A DNA stretch of 64,000 nt from Kaistella carnis (GTDB lineage Bacteria > Bacteroidota > Bacteroidia > Flavobacteriales > Weeksellaceae). Numbering within the stretch: the first letter of the stretch is position 1; each line of letters starts with the position of its first letter. A program made the translations under genes and the position numbers. The notes beneath the pieces were generated by a model that was not told the DNA's origin, did no database searches, and saw only the letters and a program-made list of their open reading frames with translations. This document shows, piece by piece, positions 1-6,524 of the stretch. The DNA is taken from assembly GCF_003860585.1 (NCBI RefSeq), contig NZ_CP034159.1, positions 2,480,001 to 2,544,000 on the forward strand. Direction: 5' to 3'.

Positions 1-264
1 TTCGACCTTATCTCTGTTCAGGAAGAAAATATTGAAGAGCAATTGGTTAGCAGACAAATTCAGCATGACCTGATGAGAATGCTCGATTATTTACCCGAGA
101 ATCAGCAGGAAGTAATCAAACTCCGTTTTTTTGATGGATTATCATTCAAAGAAATTGCTGAGCAAACGGAGACCAGTATTAATACCACGCTCGGAAGAGT
201 ACGATACGCACTCATTAATTTGCGAAAAATTATGGATGAACATCAAATTATTTTAACCAGATAA
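1..264 (+). CDS. ECF-type RNA polymerase sigma factor, C-terminal part (5' end outside window)
   Basis: The frame is open from the first base of the window, so the true start lies upstream. The visible 87 residues are sigma-70 region 4: a helix ending LPENQQEVIKLRFFDGLSF, then the helix-turn-helix FKEIAEQTETSINTTLG and a trailing recognition helix VRYALINLRKIM. This domain contacts the -35/-33 promoter element. Without regions 1 and 2 the subgroup cannot be named. Flavobacterial sigma factors with this ending are normally about 170-190 residues long. Confidence is high for the family, none for the regulon. Confidence 0.85.
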   Translation, partial: FDLISVQEENIEEQLVSRQIQHDLMRMLDYLPENQQEVIKLRFFDGLSFKEIAEQTETSINTTLGRVRYALINLRKIMDEHQIILTR

Positions 265-305
265 TAATATGTAAAAACTTTCGTTTTTAGTGAAACTTTT
301 CGCCT

Positions 306-440
306 ATGAAAAAAAATGACACTTTAAATGAAAAACTATTGAAACCAAAGAAAGAGACCATCGATTTTTTACTTACCTATTCTAAAAATCTGAATGTATT
401 AAAATCAAAGTCTAAAATTCACATTGTTTCCAAGAACTAG
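306..440 (+). CDS. 44-residue basic small protein downstream of the sigma factor
   Basis: A short ATG frame begins 41 bases after the sigma-factor stop and ends just before the next gene's promoter. It begins MKKNDTLNEK and contains KPKKETIDFLLTYSKNL, a possible amphipathic helix, followed by a Lys-rich tail. From memory, similar short ORFs with a KPKKETI core follow sigma genes in related flavobacteria, which is the main reason for accepting it. No function is known. Tight placement behind the sigma gene suggests co-transcription. Confidence 0.5.
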   Translation: MKKNDTLNEKLLKPKKETIDFLLTYSKNLNVLKSKSKIHIVSKN

Positions 441-452
441 TCTTAATTTACT

Positions 453-460
453 TAAATTTG
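453..460 (+). promoter_or_regulatory. -7 box TAAATTTG of the YjjG-type gene
   Basis: The box matches the Bacteroidota -7 consensus TAnnTTTG and lies 6 bases before the ATG at 467, so the transcript would be leaderless or nearly so. No convincing -33 TTG lies at the usual distance. Confidence 0.5.
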
Positions 461-466
461 TGCTGT

Positions 467-1162
467 ATGAAAATTCAGCACATTTTTTTTGACCTCGACA
501 ATACCCTTTGGGATCACCGCGGAAACGCTTATTTAACCTTAAAAGAAATTTTTAAAAGAGAAGAAGTCCGCGAAAAATACAATCTTGATTTTGAAGATTT
601 CCACCGCGAGTATTTTACCATTAATGAACGGCTTTGGGAACAAATCCGCGATGGCGAAATTGATAAGGACTATTTAAGGCAACACCGCTTCTACGATTCT
701 TTCCTTTTTTTCGGAATTGATGATCTTGCGTTGGCCCAAACTTTTGAAAATAATTTCCTGGACGAAATTCTTAATTTTAATGACTTGGTTCCCGGCGCTT
801 TTCAAATTTTAGAATATCTATATGACAAAGGCTACCATATTCATATTCTTTCCAATGGATTTAAAGAAGTAACGCACCGTAAATGTGAATTGTCGGGAAT
901 TCATAATTATTTTCAAACGATTACGAGCGCTGATGAAATTAACATTCGCAAACCAAAACCGGAGATTTTTGACTACGCTTTAAAAAAAGCAAATGCTGCT
1001 CCCGAAGAGTCTATGATGATTGGTGATGACTGGATTGCAGATGTTGAAGGAGCAAAATCATTTGGTTTAGAGGTGGTGTATTTTGATGTCTTCGATGACA
1101 AATTTGAGGCTGATGGTGTAAAAGTCATCAAAAAATTAGTAGAACTCAAAGATATTTTATAA
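467..1162 (+). CDS. yjjG: YjjG-family noncanonical pyrimidine 5'-nucleotidase (HAD superfamily)
   Basis: This 231-residue HAD hydrolase probably dephosphorylates (modified) pyrimidine nucleoside monophosphates and cleans the nucleotide pool. Motif I is DLDNTLWDH at residues 9-17, with the nucleophile Asp9 and acid/base Asp11. Motif II is ILSNGF near residue 130, motif III the Lys in RKPKPEIF, and motif IV MIGDDWIADVEGA. The helical cap lies between motifs I and II. A TTG in the same frame nine bases upstream overlaps the -7 box, so the ATG is chosen. Length and motif spacing fit the YjjG/YfnB family well. Confidence 0.85.
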   Translation: MKIQHIFFDLDNTLWDHRGNAYLTLKEIFKREEVREKYNLDFEDFHREYFTINERLWEQIRDGEIDKDYLRQHRFYDSFLFFGIDDLALAQTFENNFLDEILNFNDLVPGAFQILEYLYDKGYHIHILSNGFKEVTHRKCELSGIHNYFQTITSADEINIRKPKPEIFDYALKKANAAPEESMMIGDDWIADVEGAKSFGLEVVYFDVFDDKFEADGVKVIKKLVELKDIL

Positions 1163-1169
1163 AAAAAAA

Positions 1170-2910
1170 GAAGCCGTCTCAATACTGAGGCGGTTTTTTC
1201 TGTGTTTAACATTTGTCAGTTTTAAAGGGTTTTACTATCTTTAAGTATTGATAATCAATTATATGAGTATTAAATTTAAAGATTATAACCAGCAACAAAA
1301 TTGGTTATTCCCACCATCAATCGAGGAATTGATTCCAGAAAATCATCCCGTTCGGGTCGTTAATGGAATTATTGAACAACTGGATTTACGATTGCTCATT
1401 GAAGAGTATAGTAAAGATGGCAAACCGAGCTTTCATCCCAAGATGATGCTTAAGGTGATGGTTTACGCTTATATGGATAATACGTATTCCAGCAGGAAGA
1501 TCGAAAAAGCGATGCGTGAGAATATTAATTTTATGTGGTTGTCCGCTCAACAGGTCGCAGACCATAACACCATCGCACGTTTTCGGAGCAAGAAACTCAA
1601 GACTATTTTCAAAGACATTTTCAAACAGGTCGTCCTGTTATTAGCAGAGGAAGGACTCGTTAGCTTGAAAGAAGTTTTTACCGATGGAACTAAGATAGAG
1701 TCTATTGCCGGGAGATATACCTTCGTTTGGGGCAATGCCATTAAAACCAGAAAAGAGAAGATGGCAGAACAACTTGAACAAATGTGGAACTATGCCCAAA
1801 GCATTGCTGAGGAAGAAGACAGCGATCCTACACCACCGGAGTTTAAAACCATCGATAAAGACAAAATAGAGAAGACCGCCAAGAAAATAGAAGAGATCAT
1901 CAGCAAAAACCCGAAGGCATCCACCAAAGCAAAGGCAAAATTAAGATACATTCAAAAGAATTTTTCTCAGAACCTGGATAAGTACCAGGAGCAGGAAAAG
2001 GTTTTGGACGGACGTGGCAGTTATAGTAAGACCGATCCCGATGCCACATTTATGCGCATGAAAGATGATCATATGCAGAATGGTCAACTTAAACCCGCCT
2101 ACAACGTGCAGGTAAGTTCTGAATCCCAGTTTGTTATTCATTATACTTTACACCAAACCACCAATGATTTAAATACGCTTAAACCACATCTCAATACTTT
2201 TGAAGAACTTTATCAGTTTTTGCCGGAAGAACTTACTGCTGATGCTGGTTACGGCAGTGAAGAAAATTATGATTTTCTGGAAGAGAAAAATATAGAAACC
2301 TTCGTAAAATACAACACCTTCGATAAGGAACAGGGTATTTTAAAATCGAAAAGAAAGAAAATCAACGAAGACTTTCACCGCGATAAACTTTATTATAACG
2401 AAGAGAACGATCAGTATATCTGTCCGATGGGGCAACCGATGAATAAAATCACCAACCGAAATCGAAAAACAAAAAGCGGTTATGCTCAGACAAGTTCACT
2501 GTACCAGGCTCAAAACTGCACCGGTTGTCCGCTGCGAGGGGCTTGCCATAAAGCCCAGGGAAACAGAATAATAGAACGCAACCAAAATTTAGAACGGCAT
2601 AAGGAGAGAGTTCGGGAAAACATCTTGAGTGAAATCGGAGAAATAAAACGCAAACAACGCACGGCGGATGTAGAACCCGTCTTTGCACATATCAAATCCA
2701 ATCGGAACTTCAAGCGTTTTACACACAAAGGAATAGAAAAAGTGGAATTAGAGTTCGGATTACACGCTTTAGCACACAATCTAAGAAAAAAGAGTGCTTA
2801 AGTAAGAGCACATTTTTATCCTAATGTGCAAAAATCACAAATAATCAAAATTTAACGCTTTACAAAAGAAAATAAAAAAACCGCCTCAAATTTTATTTTG
2901 AGACGGCTTC
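1170..2910 (+). mobile_element. IS1182-family insertion sequence with hairpin ends
   Basis: The element is about 1.74 kb and holds one transposase gene. At the left, GAAGCCGTCTCA (1170-1181) and TGAGGCGGTTTTTT (1186-1199) form a stem-loop. At the right, the exact reverse complements of both blocks (2875-2888 and 2899-2910) form another. The two ends mirror each other apart from the loop, which is 4 bases on the left and 10 on the right. Both hairpins end in or face a T run and could stop transcription into or out of the element. No clear target duplication flanks these borders, so the exact ends are uncertain. Confidence 0.6.
1263..2801 (+). CDS. IS1182-family DDE transposase
   Basis: This is a complete 512-residue transposase. 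The N-terminal DUF772-like region contains ENHPVRVVNGIIEQLD and FHPKMMLKVMVYAY. The catalytic residues are probably Asp141 in VFTDGTKIES, Asp near 328 in TADAGYGSEEN and Glu near 471 in VEPVFAHIKSNRNFKRF. A Cys cluster, CP(x)n CTGCPLRGAC, sits before the last catalytic block, as in other family members. The insert between the first two Asp residues is charged and helical. The ATG at 1263 is preferred to an upstream TTG. No frameshift or stop is seen, so the element could be active. Confidence 0.9.
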   Translation: MSIKFKDYNQQQNWLFPPSIEELIPENHPVRVVNGIIEQLDLRLLIEEYSKDGKPSFHPKMMLKVMVYAYMDNTYSSRKIEKAMRENINFMWLSAQQVADHNTIARFRSKKLKTIFKDIFKQVVLLLAEEGLVSLKEVFTDGTKIESIAGRYTFVWGNAIKTRKEKMAEQLEQMWNYAQSIAEEEDSDPTPPEFKTIDKDKIEKTAKKIEEIISKNPKASTKAKAKLRYIQKNFSQNLDKYQEQEKVLDGRGSYSKTDPDATFMRMKDDHMQNGQLKPAYNVQVSSESQFVIHYTLHQTTNDLNTLKPHLNTFEELYQFLPEELTADAGYGSEENYDFLEEKNIETFVKYNTFDKEQGILKSKRKKINEDFHRDKLYYNEENDQYICPMGQPMNKITNRNRKTKSGYAQTSSLYQAQNCTGCPLRGACHKAQGNRIIERNQNLERHKERVRENILSEIGEIKRKQRTADVEPVFAHIKSNRNFKRFTHKGIEKVELEFGLHALAHNLRKKSA

Positions 2911-2931
2911 CTTTTGTCCTAGTTTAGAAAA

Positions 2932-3900
2932 TTATACGCCCAAGCTTTCTCGTACGCGTTTTAATGTTTCCTGTGCAATCGCTCTAGTTTTCTCCGCGCC
3001 TTGCAGTAGTTTTTCTTCCAGTTCCGGAAGATTGTTCATGTAATAAGTAAACAGTTCTCTTTCCTTCGCAAATCGGGTCAGAATTAAATTAAGCAACTCT
3101 GTTTTCGCATGTCCGTAACCAAAGTTTCCGGCGAGATATTTTTGTCTTAAAATATCAGTTTCTTCCGGTGTGGCAATGAGTTCGTAAAGTGCAAAAACTT
3201 TATCGGTTTCCGGATCTTTTGGATCTTCCAGAGATTTAGAATCCGTTTCAATTCCCATCACCTGCTTTTTCAATTCCTTTTCCGGTAAGAAAATATTAAT
3301 GATGTTTCCTCTTGATTTCGACATTTTATTTCCGTCGGTTCCCGGAACATATTTTGTGTCTTCCTGTAATTCAGCTTGTGGCAACACGAAAACTTCTCCC
3401 ATTTGGTGGTTGAATCTCGCGCCCATGTCCCGCGCCATTTCCAAGTGCTGTAACTGATCTTTTCCTACAGGAACTACTTCTGCATTATATAAAAGAATAT
3501 CTGCCGCCATTAAAACAGGATAAGTAAATAAACCGGCGTTTACATCATCTAAGCGGTCAGCTTTATCTTTAAAAGAATGAGCCAGGGTTAATCTTTGGTA
3601 AGGAAAAAAGCAGGATAAATACCAGGAAAGTTCACAAACCTCCGCGATATCACTTTGTCTGTAGAAAAATGTTTTCTCCGTGTCTAAGCCGCACGCAAGC
3701 CAGGCAGCAGCGATTTCGTACGTGTTTTGCTTTAGTTCTTCTGCATTTTTAATCTGCGTTAAAGAGTGCAGATTCGCGATAAACAAAAACGATTCGTTGT
3801 CTGGTTTTTTCGAAAGTTCGATGGCGGGAATAATTGCTCCCAATAAATTTCCAAGGTGTGGAGTACCTGTAGCCTGGATTCCGGTAAGTATTCTGGACAT
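2932..3900 (-). CDS. trpS: Tryptophanyl-tRNA synthetase
   Basis: Class I aminoacyl-tRNA synthetase of 322 residues that charges tRNA-Trp. It starts MSRILTGIQATGTPHLGN, where TGTPHLGN is the HIGH-type ATP-binding motif (residues 11-18). The KMSKS loop is intact as GNKMSKSRGN near residue 192. AADILLYNAEVVPVGKDQ is the tryptophan and dimer-contact segment typical of bacterial TrpRS. Length is normal. The stop is about 20 bases from the right-hand IS1182 hairpin, which would also terminate this convergent transcript. Confidence 0.95.
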   Translation of the reverse strand: MSRILTGIQATGTPHLGNLLGAIIPAIELSKKPDNESFLFIANLHSLTQIKNAEELKQNTYEIAAAWLACGLDTEKTFFYRQSDIAEVCELSWYLSCFFPYQRLTLAHSFKDKADRLDDVNAGLFTYPVLMAADILLYNAEVVPVGKDQLQHLEMARDMGARFNHQMGEVFVLPQAELQEDTKYVPGTDGNKMSKSRGNIINIFLPEKELKKQVMGIETDSKSLEDPKDPETDKVFALYELIATPEETDILRQKYLAGNFGYGHAKTELLNLILTRFAKERELFTYYMNNLPELEEKLLQGAEKTRAIAQETLKRVRESLGV

Positions 3901-3920
3901 TTTTTTGTTGTATTAAAAAA

Positions 3921-3928
3921 CAAAAATA
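3921..3928 (-). promoter_or_regulatory. -7 box TATTTTTG of trpS
   Basis: Read on the minus strand, TATTTTTG is preceded by TTTG (3948-3951) with a 19-base spacer, close to the Bacteroidota TTTG-N19-TAnnTTTG pattern. The ATG follows about 20 bases downstream. Confidence 0.6.
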
Positions 3929-4036
3929 CAAAAGAAATACCGCGCGACAAACCTAAACAAGTGACTTTAACCGATCTTTATCGGTTTGAGTAATGGTTTC
4001 AATGATATTTTTTTGACGAGGGCTGGTTTTTTTTAA

Positions 4037-4222
4037 TCAACTGGTTTTTGAACAGCAACAATGCAGGCCCCAGAGTTGCCGCAATAACAATCCGTTATAA
4101 ATTCTAGATTTTCGCTCAATTTCATTATTGATTTCCTGGGATTCTAAATTTTGAGTATTCAGATATCGATTTAAAGATTTCCATTCATTCTGCTCCAATG
4201 TTTTCTGAACATATTTTTTCAT
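4037..4222 (-). CDS. Possible 61-residue small protein or decayed gene
   Basis: An ATG frame begins MKKYVQKTLEQNEWKSLNRY and is hydrophilic and helical for about 40 residues, then turns Cys-rich (LHCCCSKTS). In another frame the same 3' DNA reads FITDCYCGNSGACIVAVQ and stops 8 bases further on. A single frameshift could therefore have replaced the original C-terminus. The family is not recognised. The stretch between trpS and the SanA-like gene (3929-4272) holds nothing else that can be supported. Confidence 0.25.
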   Translation of the reverse strand: MKKYVQKTLEQNEWKSLNRYLNTQNLESQEINNEIERKSRIYNGLLLRQLWGLHCCCSKTS

Positions 4223-4272
4223 GAATATCCAGCACCAAGAGAATATTTTTTAATTTGATAATTGGTCACTAT

Positions 4273-4914
4273 TTAAAGAATGACCACTTTACTACCACCA
4301 AATTTAGGATCCACACCGAAAAATAAATCCCAGAATACTTTGACTCTTGCCAAATATTCCCGCAGATTGGTTGTAAGACCGGCCTTTTTATCCACATCTT
4401 TTGCATTATATCCGTAAGCGGTAATGCCTTTTTTCTGAGCCAGAAAGACAGCTCTTTCATTATGGAAACGTTGCGAAATAATGATATACGATTTCTGTCC
4501 GAAAATTTCTTTTGCCCGAACCACAGAGTCTAAAGTGCGCAATCCCGCAAAATCCAGAAATATTTTAGATTTTGGAATTCCTCTTTCGACCAATTCAGTT
4601 TGCATATCTTCAGGTTCATTATAATCTTTCGTAGAATTATCGCCACTCACGATGATGTAAGTGATTTTGCCGGATTTATACAATTCTTCTGCGGCATCCA
4701 TTCGATAATAGAAGTAAGGATTCTTTCCGCCATTTTTCAGGGTTTTCGACGTTCCCAAAACCAAACCCACTTTTTCACTGGGAAGTTTTGAGATATTTTC
4801 AGTCACGTAATCTTCGGTATTATATTCAATGGTATGATTTGCCCACACAATAAAAATAAATCCTAACGCAAGAAGCACCAGGACTATTTTGAGGGTATTT
4901 TTAAAAAATCTCAT
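4273..4914 (-). CDS. SanA/YdcF-like DUF218 membrane-anchored protein
   Basis: 213 residues with one N-terminal membrane helix (about residues 7-25, IVLVLLALGFIFIVWANH) and a periplasmic DUF218 domain. Domain landmarks are VGLVLGTSKTLKNG, YYRMDAAEELYKSGKI, IIVSGDNS, TELVERGIP, RTLDSVVRAKEIF and IISQRFHNERAVFLA. This order matches SanA, an envelope-barrier protein linked to vancomycin resistance at high temperature in enterics. The biochemical activity of SanA is unsettled. It lies 8 bases downstream of lspA on the same strand and is probably in the same transcript. Confidence 0.85.
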   Translation of the reverse strand: MRFFKNTLKIVLVLLALGFIFIVWANHTIEYNTEDYVTENISKLPSEKVGLVLGTSKTLKNGGKNPYFYYRMDAAEELYKSGKITYIIVSGDNSTKDYNEPEDMQTELVERGIPKSKIFLDFAGLRTLDSVVRAKEIFGQKSYIIISQRFHNERAVFLAQKKGITAYGYNAKDVDKKAGLTTNLREYLARVKVFWDLFFGVDPKFGGSKVVIL

Positions 4915-4922
4915 TCTTCTAC

Positions 4923-5561
4923 TTAAAAATCAAAGCCATTAGGAAAAGCTTTCTTCCGAAAAATAATCAATAAAGCTGCACCAACTGTAATTGCAGAATC
5001 GGCAACATTAAAAATATATTTAAAAAATTCAATATGCTTTCCGCCAATGATGGGCCAGCTCGCCGGAACATTCCAGTCGACTAAAGGGAAATGTAGCATA
5101 TCAACCACACAACCTTTCATAAAAGTAGAGTAGCCTTCCCCAAAAGGCACGACTTTCGAAATGCCGCCATATTCAATCCATCTGCCGATGCTTTCGTCAT
5201 AAACAGTACCGCTGTCGAAAAGCATTCCGTAAAACATTCCGTCAATTAAGTTTCCTATGGCGCCGGCAAAGATAATGGTCATGGGCACGATCAAATAGTT
5301 GCTTGCGCCTTCTTTCAGCCATTTATTGAAGAGGTAAACCATTCCGCCCACCAAAAACACACGAATGATTACCAACGCATATTTACCGAGTAATCCGCCA
5401 AAATGAAAACCATAGGCCATTCCTGGATTTTCTACAAAGGTGAGTTTAAAACCTGGAAAAACAGAAACGCTCTCACCAAGATTAAAATGAGTTTTTATGT
5501 AAAATTTCGAAACCTGATCAATTAACAGAACGATAAGAGTGATTAGAGCTATCTTTTTCAT
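4923..5561 (-). CDS. lspA: Lipoprotein signal peptidase (signal peptidase II)
   Basis: Inner-membrane aspartic protease that removes signal peptides from lipidated prolipoproteins. Membrane helix 1 includes IVLLIDQVSKFYIK, followed by the conserved VENPGMAYG (FVxNxGxAF class). The catalytic pair is Asp in GNLIDGMFYG and Asp in FNVADSAITVG. At 212 residues it is longer than enteric LspA (about 165). The extra length sits between the two catalytic motifs (DSGTVYDESIGRWIEYGG and following), an insertion common in Bacteroidota. The start overlaps the preceding gene's stop as TAATG, indicating translational coupling. Several genes in this window encode its likely substrates. Confidence 0.93.
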   Translation of the reverse strand: MKKIALITLIVLLIDQVSKFYIKTHFNLGESVSVFPGFKLTFVENPGMAYGFHFGGLLGKYALVIIRVFLVGGMVYLFNKWLKEGASNYLIVPMTIIFAGAIGNLIDGMFYGMLFDSGTVYDESIGRWIEYGGISKVVPFGEGYSTFMKGCVVDMLHFPLVDWNVPASWPIIGGKHIEFFKYIFNVADSAITVGAALLIIFRKKAFPNGFDF

Positions 5562-5761
5562 TATAAGTCGTTCTTTGGTTTGTCTTTATAGGTTCTTGCA
5601 GGTTTATCTGCTCTTTTGGTTGTGCTTTTGGGTTCAGGTTTTGGAGCAGTATTATGATTTCGGGTATGAAATTTTTCATATCTAATGCCCATGTCTTTCA
5701 TCACACTTTTCAGCGCATTGAGTTCCATTTGGTTTTTCGGATGTACAATAAGGGATTCCAT
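5561..5761 (-). CDS. Small DUF2683-like protein coupled to lspA
   Basis: 66 residues. The first half, MESLIVHPKNQMELNALKSV, resembles the short beta-helix pattern of DUF2683-type flavobacterial proteins, which look like small antitoxin or DNA-binding folds. The second half is a disordered Pro/Lys/Thr tail (TAPKPEPKSTTKRADKPA). No toxin partner is adjacent. Its stop overlaps the lspA start by one base, and the upstream gene ends three bases before its ATG, so the three genes form one unit. Function unknown; family assignment is tentative. Confidence 0.6.
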   Translation of the reverse strand: MESLIVHPKNQMELNALKSVMKDMGIRYEKFHTRNHNTAPKPEPKSTTKRADKPARTYKDKPKNDL

Positions 5762-5764
5762 TTT

Positions 5765-6013
5765 CTAATTTGTTTTTTTTGAGAGTTCATCAAGCCGTTG
5801 TTTATCTTTTGGCGACAGATCACTCAAGCCGTTTTTTCCTATTTTACTCAAGAGTTCATCAATTTCGTTTTGTCTTTCTTTTCTTTCTGCATTAAAACGA
5901 TCATCAATGGTGTAATATTTCTCTTTATTCGGAATAAATTTTTCCTTCAGGTTTTTTCGAAAAAAGTAGATGAATATTACCGCTACTGCAAGTAAAATAA
6001 GCAAGGTGTTCAT
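5765..6013 (-). CDS. Small membrane-anchored DUF6576-like protein
   Basis: 82 residues with an N-terminal membrane helix (residues 3-18, TLLILLAVAVIFIYFF), a basic stop-transfer KNLKEKF, and a soluble tail. The tail contains YYTIDDRFNAERKERQNEID and LSPKDKQRLDELSKKT. That tail pattern (DDxFNxxRxxKQxEID...LxxxExxxL) also occurs at the C-terminus of many Bacteroidota rhomboid-like proteins (DUF6576). The role is unknown. It heads the small lspA operon. Confidence 0.65.
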   Translation of the reverse strand: MNTLLILLAVAVIFIYFFRKNLKEKFIPNKEKYYTIDDRFNAERKERQNEIDELLSKIGKNGLSDLSPKDKQRLDELSKKTN

Positions 6014-6094
6014 GAGTTTAAAAGATAAATGTACAAAGTATTCTGTATAGAAATCTACAGGCTACTTTGTACATTATTGAAGTAAACGATTATT

Positions 6095-6475
6095 TTAGCG
6101 TTGCATGTTTTTCGCTTCAATGCTTAAAGTTGCGTGAGGAACTGCCATTAATCTTTCTTTCGGAATTAATTTTCCCGTAACTCTGCAAATCCCGTAGGTT
6201 TTGTTTTCAATACGAACCAAGGCGTTCTTTAAATCACGCACAAATTTTTCCTGTCTTCCTGCGAGAATCGAGTTTTGCTCTTTGCTTAAGGTTTCAGCAC
6301 CTTCTTCAAATGCTTTAAATGTTGGCGAAGTATCATCAGTTCCATTATTTTGATCATTGATGAAACTTTCTCTAATTAACATTAAATCTTTTTCAGCTTT
6401 CTCTATTTTTCCCTGAATAACTTCTTTAAATTGCTGCAGGTCAGCATCGCTGTACCTTTGTCTGTCTTCTCCCAT
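6095..6475 (-). CDS. DksA/TraR-family regulator lacking most zinc ligands
   Basis: 126 residues, small for DksA, with the expected architecture: a long coiled coil (residues 8-95) followed by a short globular end, YGICRVTGKLIPKERLMAVPHAT. In canonical DksA/TraR this end is a C4 zinc finger; here only one Cys remains. The coiled-coil tip carries Asp residues near GTDDTSP, where DksA reaches into the polymerase secondary channel. Such Cys-poor versions are common in Bacteroidota. A role in RNA polymerase modulation is inferred from fold only. It lies 49 bases downstream of ileS. Confidence 0.8.
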   Translation of the reverse strand: MGEDRQRYSDADLQQFKEVIQGKIEKAEKDLMLIRESFINDQNNGTDDTSPTFKAFEEGAETLSKEQNSILAGRQEKFVRDLKNALVRIENKTYGICRVTGKLIPKERLMAVPHATLSIEAKNMQR

Positions 6476-6524
6476 AATTGTATTTTTTTAATTAATTTGT
6501 AGATTCTCGAATCTTATCAAATTA

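Noticed and set aside
4923-5561. LspA as a fusion or unusual protease because of its length
   Set aside because: The extra length is one insertion between the catalytic motifs that is common in Bacteroidota; all catalytic residues are present.
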